Origin: Limimaricola cinnabarinus LL-001
GTDB taxonomy: Bacteria; Pseudomonadota; Alphaproteobacteria; Rhodobacterales; Rhodobacteraceae
Assembly: GCF_000466965.1 (NCBI RefSeq)
Contig: NZ_BATB01000043.1
Coordinates: 1 to 33,666 of the forward strand
DNA length: 33,666 nt
Direction of reading: 5' to 3'
The notes beneath the pieces are model-generated. The model was given only the letters and a program-made list of their open reading frames with translations. It ran no database searches and was not told where the DNA came from. This document shows, in pieces, positions 25,523 through 32,989 of the stretch (its first letter is position 1; the number at the start of each line of letters is the position of its first letter). The position numbers were made by a program, and so were the translations under genes.

Positions 25523-25736
25523 CCTATGCCGCCGTAACTGGCCTGGTCAGATCGACATTCCGCGCGCTTCATGACACCCGGCGGCAGCGACTATTTGTCG
25601 AGGGTGCGCGATCCGCACCGCATCACCCTTGGGCAGCACAAGTATTTTCCAAGGTCAACAAAATGCGGTCAAGTAAGTGTGTCGAATCCTCTGTTTATGA
25701 GGGCCCTGGTCCATGCTTCTACAAAAGGAAGCGACG

Positions 25737-26295
25737 ATGGTCATTTCCAAAGAACTACTGGACGAGCTTCTGAAGAGTTGCGAGCGGCCTGAGGATCAGC
25801 TTTGCAGGTCCGGGCTGATGGAACGACTGCTCTTTGCGGAATTAACAGAGCATCTGGGCTACGAGAAGGACAAGGACGCGCCTGCGGATCAGCCGAACTG
25901 CGACAACAGCTCCTCCTCGAAAGTGCTGAAGGGCCAAGGTTGTGCGCTGCCGATTTCGATATCCTGCGACAGAGACAGCAGTTTCGATCCGAAGCTGGGC
26001 AGGAAGGACAGACTCGGATCGATAGGATGGATGACAGGATCATCGGGCTCTATATGGCAACCCGACAGTGCGCGACATCCGCGTCCATCTTGATGACGCC
26101 TATAGGTTGAAGGTCTCCCCGGACTTGATCAGCCGCGTCACGGACGCGATGATCGGGGCGGTCTGGGAATGACAGGGCTGTGCGCTGGACTGCATGCGTC
26201 TGATCCCCCTGTTCGACGCTCTGCGTGTGATGATCCGTGATGCCGATAGCCGCATGGTCGAGAGCGAAGCGGTCTACCCATGGCGGCCCGAGCGG
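25737..26295 (+). pseudogene. IS256-family transposase remnant
   Basis: Fragments of an IS256 (mutator-type) transposase N-terminal half can be followed through three frames. They are VISKELLDELLKSCERPED, ELTEHLGYEKDKDAPADQPN, then QEGQTRIDRMDDRIIGLYMA, then VRDIRVHLDDAYRLKVSPDLISRVTDAMIG, and after a stop FDALRVMIRDADSRMVESEAVY. A normal transposase is about 400 residues; here about 185 are traceable, with several frameshifts, a stop and a deletion near residue 27. The element is dead. It separates the stress genes from the ABC transporter operon and ends about 120 bases before it. Terminal repeats could not be found. Confidence 0.8.
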
Positions 26296-26346
26296 GACAG
26301 CATGCCGGCGACGGCACGACCGCGCGGCGAAAACACGATCGCATCA

Positions 26347-26375
26347 TTGACAATATCGCCCGCTACCGCCTAAGT
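26347..26375 (+). promoter_or_regulatory. Promoter of the ABC transporter operon
   Basis: A perfect -35 TTGACA (26347-26352) is followed after 17 bases by a poor -10 (CTAAGT, 26370-26375). The palindrome at 26373-26390 overlaps the expected transcription start, which is where a repressor would act. Confidence 0.4.
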
Positions 26376-26390
26376 GAAACCGCTTTCACT
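26373..26390. promoter_or_regulatory. LacI-family operator upstream of the ABC operon
   Basis: AGTGAAACCGCTTTCACT has seven-base perfect arms (AGTGAAA and TTTCACT) around CCGC. The central CG and the GAAA/TTTC arms are the hallmark of LacI-family operators. It lies 24 bases before the first permease gene. The LacI gene at 30256-31257 is the obvious candidate binder. Confidence 0.65.
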
Positions 26391-26413
26391 TTCAGCGCTG
26401 CGGAGGAGGCAAC

Positions 26414-27085
26414 GTGATCAGGTCTTGGAATGCTCTCGAACCCCACCTGGGGTTCTTGCTCGAAGGCTTCGCGCTGACCGTCGCGGCCTGCGTGCTGGCG
26501 GTGGCGGGCGCGGTGGTGCTCGGCGCGTTGATCGCCTCGCTGCGCACCGCGCGCAGCCGCGCCGCCCGCACCGTCGCCGCCGTCTACTGCGACCTGTTCC
26601 GCAATGTGCCCTTCATCGTGCAGCTGTTCTTCTTCTTCTACGGCCTGCCTGAGCTCGGCATCTATATCGGCGCCTTCGAGACCGGCGTGCTGGCGATGTC
26701 GATCGCCGGCGGCGCCTTCGTCGCCGACGTGATCCGCGCCGGCATCCTGTCGATCGAACAGGGCGTGATCGAGGCGGCGCGGGTGTTCGGCCTCAGCCGG
26801 TGGCAGATCTTCAGCCGCATCGTCATGCCCAACGCGCTGCGCGTCTCGGTGCGACCGATGGGCTCGGTGCTGATCAACCTCGTGCTGACCTCCTCGATCC
26901 TGTCGACCATCACCGTCAACGAGCTGACCGGCACCGCCAAAATCGTCGCCGCCACCACCTTCATGCCGTTCGAGGTCTATGCCGTGCTCCTGGTGCTCTA
27001 CGCTGCCTTGACATATACGCTCTCGCTCGCCGTCACGGGCGTGCATCGCAGACTCAACCGCGGCATGCCGGAGGCGGTGGCATGA
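26414..27085 (+). CDS. ABC transporter permease, polar amino acid (His/Glu/Gln/Arg) type
   Basis: The 223-residue inner membrane protein belongs to the HisM/GlnP family. FRNVPFIVQLFFFFYGLP near residue 60 and the EAA loop QGVIEAARVFGLSRWQIFSRIVMPNALRVSVRPM near residue 120 are diagnostic. GTG 26414 follows GGAGGAGG. It overlaps the second permease gene by four bases. The family normally carries amino acids and derivatives such as opines. The neighbouring glycosylasparaginase suggests an amino-acid-linked sugar here. Confidence 0.93.
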   Translation: MIRSWNALEPHLGFLLEGFALTVAACVLAVAGAVVLGALIASLRTARSRAARTVAAVYCDLFRNVPFIVQLFFFFYGLPELGIYIGAFETGVLAMSIAGGAFVADVIRAGILSIEQGVIEAARVFGLSRWQIFSRIVMPNALRVSVRPMGSVLINLVLTSSILSTITVNELTGTAKIVAATTFMPFEVYAVLLVLYAALTYTLSLAVTGVHRRLNRGMPEAVA

Positions 27086-27753
27086 GATACGCCGACTTCA
27101 CTCCCTACGACCTCGTGCTTCTGGCGCAGGGCCTTGGCGTCACGCTCGGCCTCTTCGCCGCGACCACGCTGATCGGACTTGCGCTCGGCGCGGCGCTTAC
27201 GGTGCTGCATTACTACCGCGTGCCGGTGATCGGTCATGTCGTCGTTGCCGTGACCGAGCTTCTGAAGAATTCGCCGGTGCTGGTGCAGCTGTTTCTGGTG
27301 TTCTTTGGGATGCCGGCCTTCTTTCAGGTCAACATGACCCCGGTCACGGCGGCGCTTCTGACAGTGAGCCTCAACACCGCCGCCTTCGCTTTCGTGATCT
27401 TCCGCTCCGGCGTCGAGGCGGTCGAGCGCGACCAGATCGAGGCGGCGCGGGTCTTCGGCCACAGCCGTTGGCAGATCTTGCGCCGGATCATTTCGCCGCA
27501 GGCCGCCGCCTTCTCGGTCGGCCCGCTGATCGGGCTTTTGGTGAACCAGCTGCAGGTGACCTCGCTGATCTCGGTGATCGGTGTCGCCGACCTGACCAAG
27601 ATCGGCAACATCCTCAACCTCCGCACGCTCGAACCCTTCGTGGTCTGGAGCGTGATCGGGCTGACCTATTACCTCTGCGCCAAGGCATTGGCCGCCCTTG
27701 GGGGCCGGCTTGAACGGCACCTGCGCAGATCCGTCGTGTGGCAGGGACTCTGA
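27082..27753 (+). CDS. ABC transporter permease, second polar amino acid type subunit
   Basis: The 223-residue protein is homologous to the upstream permease. It has ELLKNSPVLVQLFLVFFGMP near residue 60 and DQIEAARVFGHSRWQILRRIISPQAAAFSVGPL near residue 120. The two would form the heterodimeric channel. ATG 27082 overlaps the preceding stop and its own stop shares one base with the ATPase start (TGATG), indicating tight translational coupling. Confidence 0.93.
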   Translation: MRYADFTPYDLVLLAQGLGVTLGLFAATTLIGLALGAALTVLHYYRVPVIGHVVVAVTELLKNSPVLVQLFLVFFGMPAFFQVNMTPVTAALLTVSLNTAAFAFVIFRSGVEAVERDQIEAARVFGHSRWQILRRIISPQAAAFSVGPLIGLLVNQLQVTSLISVIGVADLTKIGNILNLRTLEPFVVWSVIGLTYYLCAKALAALGGRLERHLRRSVVWQGL

Positions 27754-28487
27754 TGATCGAAATCAACAATGTCGAGAAGCGGTTCGGCAGCGCCGAGGTG
27801 CTCAAGCGGATCAACCTCAAGGTCGAACCCGGCGAGGTGGTGACGATCCTCGGCTCCTCGGGCTCGGGCAAATCGACCCTGATACGTTGCATCAACGGGC
27901 TCGAGGCTCTCTCGGGCGGTGCGATCCGGGTCGACGGCCACGACGTCTCGACCTCCGCGGGCCTCGCCGCGGCGCGGCGTCGATCGGCCACGGTGTTTCA
28001 GCTGTTCAACCTCTACCCGCACATGACGGTGCTGCGGAACGTCACGCTCGCGCCGATCCAAGTGCTGGGCCAGCCGCGCGCCGAGGCCGAGGCGCAGGCG
28101 CGTGCGCTCATCGATCTGGTCGGTCTCACGGAGCATGCCGACGCCTACCCGCAGCGCCTCTCTGGCGGCCAGCGCCAGCGCGTCGGCATCTGTCGGGCGC
28201 TGGCGATGCAGCCGCGCTATCTTCTGCTCGACGAAGTGACGAGCGCGCTCGATCCCGAGATGACCGGCGAGGTGCTCGCCATCCTCGCCCGCCTTGCGGC
28301 GGAGGGCACGACGATGGTCTTCGTCACCCACGAGATCGAGTTCGCGCGGCGCATCTCCGATCGCATCGTGTTTCTCGAAGCCGGAGAGCTGATCGTCGAC
28401 ATGCCGACCGAGGCCTTCTTTTCCGAGGAGGGCGGCCTCGCCGTGCCGCGGATCCGCAAATTCCTCTCGAAGATGACGAAAGACTGA
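27753..28487 (+). CDS. ABC transporter ATP-binding protein, polar amino acid type
   Basis: The 244-residue ATPase has Walker A GSSGSGKST at 34-42, the Q-loop at Q83 in VFQLFNLYPHMT, the signature LSGGQRQRV at 136-144, Walker B YLLLDEVTSALDPE with D160 and E161, and switch H193. Position 162 is Val where the family nearly always has Pro (DEPTSALDP); the catalytic Glu is kept, so activity is expected. It energises the two permeases just upstream. A start at 27753 overlaps the previous stop; a frame starting 15 bases earlier is less likely. Confidence 0.94.
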   Translation: MIEINNVEKRFGSAEVLKRINLKVEPGEVVTILGSSGSGKSTLIRCINGLEALSGGAIRVDGHDVSTSAGLAAARRRSATVFQLFNLYPHMTVLRNVTLAPIQVLGQPRAEAEAQARALIDLVGLTEHADAYPQRLSGGQRQRVGICRALAMQPRYLLLDEVTSALDPEMTGEVLAILARLAAEGTTMVFVTHEIEFARRISDRIVFLEAGELIVDMPTEAFFSEEGGLAVPRIRKFLSKMTKD

Positions 28488-28491
28488 TCCC

Positions 28492-29415
28492 GTGATCCTG
28501 CTTGCAAACTGCGAGGCCGAGCCCGGCTTCTTTCATTCCGTGACCGCACTGAAGGCCGGAACCGGTGCCGTCGACGCGCTGGTCGAGGGCATCGGCCATG
28601 TCGAGGCCGATCCGGCGGTGCGCTCGGTCGGCTATGGCGGCTGGCCCAACATGATCGGCGAGATGGAATGCGACGCGGGCGTCATGGACGGCACCACCCG
28701 CGAGGTCGGCGCCGTCGGTGCGGTGCCGCGCACCTTGCCCGTGGCACGGCTCGCGCGCGAGGTGATGCGCCGTCTGCCGCATGTCATGCTGACCGGAGCC
28801 GGCGCGCGCAGGTTTGCGGATGAAAGCGGTTTCATCAGCGATGAGATGCTGCATCCTGACAGCGCTAGGGTGTGGTGGGACAAGCTCGAAGGCCTGCTCG
28901 ACCCGGCCCAGAGGGCGGCCTTTCCCGATCTGCCGCTCGCGCCCTTTTCCAAGGCGATCACCGATCCCGAGCGGGTGCGCGACACCACCGTGTTCCTAGG
29001 CCGCGATAGCGGCGGCGACATGGCGGCCGTCACCTCGACCTCGGGCTGGGCCTGGAAATATCCGGGCCGACTCGGCGACAGCCCGATCCCCGGCGCGGGC
29101 TTTTACGCCGACAGCCGTTTCGGCGCCGCCGCCTGCACCCATACCGGCGAAATGACCATGCGCAGCGCCACCGCCCACGCGGTGGTCCACGCCATGCAAC
29201 TCGGGCTCGATCTCGACCAGGCGGTGGAGGCCGCCGCGCGCGACCTGCTGACGCTCGAAACCGGCTTTCTCGGCGAGGTGGTGATCCATGCCATCGACGC
29301 GACGGGCCGGCACCGGGTGGTCAACCTTCTCGGCCGGGCCCCGGTGTCCTACTGGATCTGGACGCCGGAGATGGCAGAGCCGGAGCGCCGGCTCTCGGAG
29401 CAGTTTCAGTCTTGA
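28492..29415 (+). CDS. Glycosylasparaginase, N4-(beta-N-acetylglucosaminyl)-L-asparaginase family
   Basis: The 307-residue Ntn hydrolase would cleave GlcNAc-asparagine into aspartate and 1-amino-GlcNAc, which decays to GlcNAc and ammonia. The autoproteolysis site is D164-T165, with T165 as nucleophile, in RVRDTTVFLG. TSTSGWAWKYPGRLGDSPIPGAGFYAD (181-207) and THTGEMTMRSATAH follow, as in human AGA. No signal peptide is present, so it acts in the cytoplasm. GTG 28492 starts four bases after the ATPase gene. Its place between the ATPase and binding-protein genes ties the transporter to a glycoasparagine. Plain isoaspartyl peptidase is less likely because the GDSPIPGAG string is AGA-like. Confidence 0.88.
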   Translation: MILLANCEAEPGFFHSVTALKAGTGAVDALVEGIGHVEADPAVRSVGYGGWPNMIGEMECDAGVMDGTTREVGAVGAVPRTLPVARLAREVMRRLPHVMLTGAGARRFADESGFISDEMLHPDSARVWWDKLEGLLDPAQRAAFPDLPLAPFSKAITDPERVRDTTVFLGRDSGGDMAAVTSTSGWAWKYPGRLGDSPIPGAGFYADSRFGAAACTHTGEMTMRSATAHAVVHAMQLGLDLDQAVEAAARDLLTLETGFLGEVVIHAIDATGRHRVVNLLGRAPVSYWIWTPEMAEPERRLSEQFQS

Positions 29416-29431
29416 ACCAAGGGAGGACCTC

Positions 29432-30226
29432 ATGAAGACCTTACTGAAGAACGCGATGATGGCCGCGGCGGCAGCGCTGGCGTTCGGCGCTTCGGCGAAT
29501 GCCGGCACGCTCGATGACATCGTCGAGCGCGGCGTGGTGCGGATCGGCGTGTCGCTGGGCGGCGAGCCGATCGGCTTCCGCGACGACCGCAACAACCCGG
29601 TCGGCTACGATGTGGATGTCGCCACCATGCTGGCTGAGAAGATCGGCGTCCCGGTCGAATTCACCGATGTCTCGGGCGATGCCCGCGTGTCAATGCTGGT
29701 CTCGGGCCAGCTCGACGTGGTGGTGGCCAACACCTCCGCGACGCTGCCGCGTGCCCGCGCGGTAAGCTTCTCGATCCCCTACAACCGCGCCGGCCTGCGG
29801 GTTATCGCGCAGACGGATTCGGACATCGACACCATCGCCGATCTCGACGGCAAGAAGGTCGTGGTCGGCCGCGGCACCACCGGCGAGGCCTTCCTCAAAC
29901 GCGAGGTTCCGGGCGCCGAGCTGGTCTATACCGATACCTTCTCGCCCGACGGCGTGCTGCTGCTGCGCCAGAAGCGGGTCGACGCCGGGATCGAGGACAG
30001 CTCGCTGCTCGATTACCTCGCCACCCAGGAGGACAGCCTCAAGACCCTGCCGGGCCTGCATTCGAACGACCCGATCGGCATTGCCATCGCGCAGGGCGAC
30101 CCCGCCTTCCAGCGCTGGATCGACATGTTCGTCTCCGACTATATCCAGTCCGGCGCCTACGAGGCCAACTACAAGAAATGGTGGGGCGACGACGCCAACC
30201 CGCCCGAGCTGAAGACGCTCTGGTAA
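29432..30226 (+). CDS. ABC transporter substrate-binding protein, polar amino acid type
   Basis: The 264-residue periplasmic protein has a signal peptide of about 24 residues ending FGASANA. The family pattern follows: VRIGVSLGGEPIGFRDDRNNPVGYDVDVATMLAEKIG, then SMLVSGQLDVVVANTSATLPRARAVSFSIPY, and DLDGKKVVVGRGTTGEAFL. It belongs to the SBP_bac_3 family that binds amino acids. GGAGG lies seven bases ahead of ATG 29432. It is the last gene of the five-gene operon and converges on the LacI gene 29 bases later. Confidence 0.93.
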   Translation: MKTLLKNAMMAAAAALAFGASANAGTLDDIVERGVVRIGVSLGGEPIGFRDDRNNPVGYDVDVATMLAEKIGVPVEFTDVSGDARVSMLVSGQLDVVVANTSATLPRARAVSFSIPYNRAGLRVIAQTDSDIDTIADLDGKKVVVGRGTTGEAFLKREVPGAELVYTDTFSPDGVLLLRQKRVDAGIEDSSLLDYLATQEDSLKTLPGLHSNDPIGIAIAQGDPAFQRWIDMFVSDYIQSGAYEANYKKWWGDDANPPELKTLW

Positions 30227-30242
30227 GCCCGTCGGCCGGGCT
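30226..30242. terminator. Short hairpin between the convergent operon end and lacI
   Basis: AGCCCG and CGGGCT surround TCGGC directly after the binding-protein stop. It could serve both convergent genes but lacks a T tract. Confidence 0.3.
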
Positions 30243-30255
30243 GGGGCCGCGCGCC

Positions 30256-31257
30256 TCAGCCCGTGCCGCGCGGCACGAAGCCGGTGCGGATCTCGTGCAA
30301 CTCGCCGCGCGCCGAGAACCCGGCCGGATCCTTCAGAAACAGCGCCACGCGCTCGATCAGCACGCCCTTGTCGAAGCCGATGGTCGAAATGTCGTAGGCG
30401 TCGAAATTGGACCGGCTCAGCGCGTCGAAACCGTAGAGCAGGTAATCCTGCGGTGGCCGCAGCCCGGTCGGCCGCATCCCGTCCATCACCCCCATCGCCA
30501 TGGAGTCCGAAGTGCAGAAGACCACGTCCGGGACATCCTTCGGATCAATCCCCGCCGCTGCCTTCAGCCCCGAGGCATAGGAGTAATCGCCTTGGATCTC
30601 TCGCGCGATCACGATGCCGCTGGCGGCACAGTGGTTGCGGTAGAAGCCGCAGCGCGCCTGCTCGACCAGCGAGGAATCCCGTCCCGTCACCAGCACCGCG
30701 CGCCGCGCGCCCTGCGCCGCCGCCCGCTCCACCGCCGCCGCGATCCCGGCGGCGTCGTCGACCACGATCCGCGCCGATTGCAGGTCGGCGCGCCCGTTCA
30801 GCATCAGCACATTGTCGCTATGAAACAGCTCGCGCACCGTCTGCGCATCGGCGAAATCCGAGAACACCAGCGCGGCATGCACGTGGTAGGCGACGCTGTT
30901 GCGCAGGAAATCCTCGATCCGGCGGGTCTCGCCCACCCGGATCAGCACGGCCTGCTTACCAAGCGCCTGGATCCGCTCCAGCAGCGGGTCGATCAGGTCG
31001 AGATCCGACAGGTCGTTGAGATGGTTGACCAGCACCGCCACGAGATCGAGGGACTTGGTCGCCAGCCCCCGCGCCAGCGGGTTTTGGTTGTAGCCCAGCT
31101 CGGCCGCCGCTTTGAGGACGCGCTCGCGCTTCTCCTGCGAGACGGGCCGGCGCACCGGCGACAGCGCGCGCGACACGATCGCGGGCGCGACGCCGGCGCG
31201 GCGTGCCACATCGGCAATGGTCGGCCGCTTGTCGCGGCTGGCAGGATCATCGGGCAT
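30256..31257 (-). CDS. LacI family transcriptional regulator
   Basis: The 333-residue protein has an N-terminal helix-turn-helix (PTIADVARRAGVAPAIVSRALSP) and hinge (AAELGYNQNPLARGLATKS), then a periplasmic-binding-protein-like sensor domain with DDAAGIAAAVERAAAQGARRAVLVTG and VFCTSDSMAMGVMDGM. It lies between the transporter operon and the kinase operon, converging on the first and divergent from the second. The operator-like palindrome at 26373-26390 is its probable target. The inducer is likely an amino sugar or its phosphate. Confidence 0.93.
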   Translation of the reverse strand: MPDDPASRDKRPTIADVARRAGVAPAIVSRALSPVRRPVSQEKRERVLKAAAELGYNQNPLARGLATKSLDLVAVLVNHLNDLSDLDLIDPLLERIQALGKQAVLIRVGETRRIEDFLRNSVAYHVHAALVFSDFADAQTVRELFHSDNVLMLNGRADLQSARIVVDDAAGIAAAVERAAAQGARRAVLVTGRDSSLVEQARCGFYRNHCAASGIVIAREIQGDYSYASGLKAAAGIDPKDVPDVVFCTSDSMAMGVMDGMRPTGLRPPQDYLLYGFDALSRSNFDAYDISTIGFDKGVLIERVALFLKDPAGFSARGELHEIRTGFVPRGTG

Positions 31258-31278
31258 TCGGGAAAGCTCGCGAGGTTC

Positions 31279-31306
31279 GCCCCGGGATTTAGCGAAAAAC
31301 CGGGGC
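31279..31306. promoter_or_regulatory. Inverted repeat in the lacI-ROK divergent region
   Basis: GCCCCGG (31279-31285) and CCGGGGC (31300-31306) flank 14 AT-rich bases containing TTTAGCGAAA. It lies in the 71-base divergent gap and could be an operator or a 5' hairpin of the kinase transcript. No copy of the 26373 palindrome is present here. Confidence 0.35.
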
Positions 31307-31328
31307 CAAGGAAACAGGACAGACCCGC

Positions 31329-32232
31329 ATGATATGCGCATTCGACATCGGCGGCTCCAAGATTGCCGCCGCCACGCCCATCTCCGGCGATCCGGCCCGG
31401 CTGAAGCCCTTGGGCGAGGTGCCGACGCCCACGCAGGACTTCGACGGCTTTTGCGCGGCACTCGCAGCACTGCTGCCAGCCGGTACGCACCGCGCCGGCG
31501 TCTCGGTCGCGGGGTGATCGGGCCGGAGGGCGACCGCCTCTCCAGCGCCAACATCCCCTGCATCCACGGCCGCGCGCTGGCGCGTGAGCTGACCGAGCGG
31601 CTTGGCCTGCCGGTCGACGTGATCAACGACGCCAACGCCTTCGGCCTGGCCGAAAGCGTTCTGGCTGCGGCGCGGGCCACCGCGTGGTCTTCGCCGCCAT
31701 CCTCGGCACCGGCATCGGCGGCGCGGTGGTGATCGACGGGCGCGTGCATGAGGGCCGCGCCGGCACCGCCGGCGAATGGGGTCACGGCCCGGCCTCCGCC
31801 GCCGACGCAGCCGCCCTGCCCCGCCTGCCCTGCGGCTGCGGCCAGACCGGCTGCGTCGACACGCTGGGCGGGGCGCGCGGGCTCGAACGGCTGCACCACC
31901 ACCTGTACGGCCGCAGCGCCACCAGCCACGAAATCCTGTCAGGCTGGCACGCGGGCGACCCTGCCGCCGGGCATACGCTTGGCCTTTATCTCGACGTGGT
32001 CGGCGGCGCGCTCGCCGCGGCGGCGAACTTGATCGACCCCTCGATCGTGCCGGTCGGCGGCGGGCTTGGGCAGGACGCCCGGCTGGTCGCCGCGCTCGAC
32101 GCCGAGGTTCGCGCGCGCATGATCGCGCCGTCGGACGCGCCGCTTTTGCGGCAGGCCAGTTTGCAACCCCATGCGGGCCTGATCGGCGCCGCGATCCATG
32201 CCGGGAGGTGCGGCGATGACCGGAACGCTTGA
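31329..32232 (+). pseudogene. ROK family sugar kinase (GlcNAc kinase-like), two frameshifts
   Basis: Restored, this is a kinase of about 301 residues with AFDIGGSKIAAA at the start, VINDANAFGLAES near 100 with the catalytic Asp, ILGTGIGGAVVIDG near 125, and the ROK zinc motif CGCGQTGCVD near 175. Unlike NanK of the other cluster it keeps the zinc site. It probably phosphorylates GlcNAc. The frame breaks at 31511-31514, where five G give SVAGVIGPEG, and at 31674-31676, where four G give ARGHRVVFAAILG. Both are G-run losses, more like sequencing error than decay. It overlaps the CutC start by 17 bases. Confidence 0.82.
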
Positions 32233-32946
32233 GGTCTGCATCGACGATGCCGAGGGCCTCGCCGCCTGCCGCGCCGCAGGCGTCGACCGGATCGAGCTTT
32301 GCGCCGCTCTGGCGCTTGGCGGGCTGACGCCCGGCCCCGGGCTGATGCGCGCTGCGGCGCGATCGGGATTGCCGGTCTACGCGATGATCCGCCCGCGCGC
32401 CGGCAGCTTTGGCGCCGGGCCCGAGGAGCTCGCGGTGATGCGCGACGACATCGCGATGGCGCGCGACTGCGGCCTCGCCGGCGTCGTGCTCGGCGTGGCC
32501 CGGCCCGATGGCACGCTTGACACCCGCGCGCTCGAGACGCTTTGCGCCGCGGCCCAGGGCATGGGCCAAACGCTGCACCGGGTGATCGACCTCGTCCCCG
32601 ATCCGCTCGCGGCGATCGACCAGGCCGTGGCGTTGGGGTTCGAGCGGGTGCTGAGCTCGGGCCAGACGCGCCGCGCGCCGGACGGCGCCGAGATGCTGGC
32701 GCGGATGCACCGTCACGCCGCCGGGCGGATCGAGATCATGGCAGGTGCGGGCGTCACGCCCGACAACGTCGCCGATCTCGCCCGCGCGACCGGGCTCGAC
32801 GCCTTCCATGCCTCCTGCAGCACGGCCGCGCCCAACCCACCCGAGATCGTCGCGATGGGCTTCGCCGCCGCCACTCGCTCGCGCACCGAGGCCGGGCGCA
32901 TCCGCGCCCTCAGGCCCGGATCGCCGCGCTCGACCCGCCCGCCTGA
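32216..32946 (+). CDS. cutC: CutC family TIM-barrel protein, frameshift at the C-terminus
   Basis: About 243 residues match CutC: LEVCIDDAEG, VDRIELCAALALGGLTPGPG, MIRPRAGSF, QTLHRVIDLVPDP, RVLSSGQTRRA and IEIMAGAGVTPDN. CutC was named from copper tolerance in E. coli, but its enzymatic role is unsettled. Here it lies between a sugar kinase and NagB, which suggests a role in amino sugar metabolism. As printed the frame does not stop but runs in phase into NagB. Adding one G at 32913-32914 gives RALRARIAALDPPA and a stop at 32946, the normal end. ATG 32216 has GGGAGGTGCGGCG upstream. Confidence 0.85.
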
Positions 32947-32989
32947 CCGGGCCACGCGCCCCCTCCCCCAACGCCGGAAGACAGACCCC

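Noticed and set aside
25523..25736. Possible gene fragments before the IS256 remnant
   Set aside because: Short frames exist, but none shows a family motif or ribosome site; I could not find an IS end here either.
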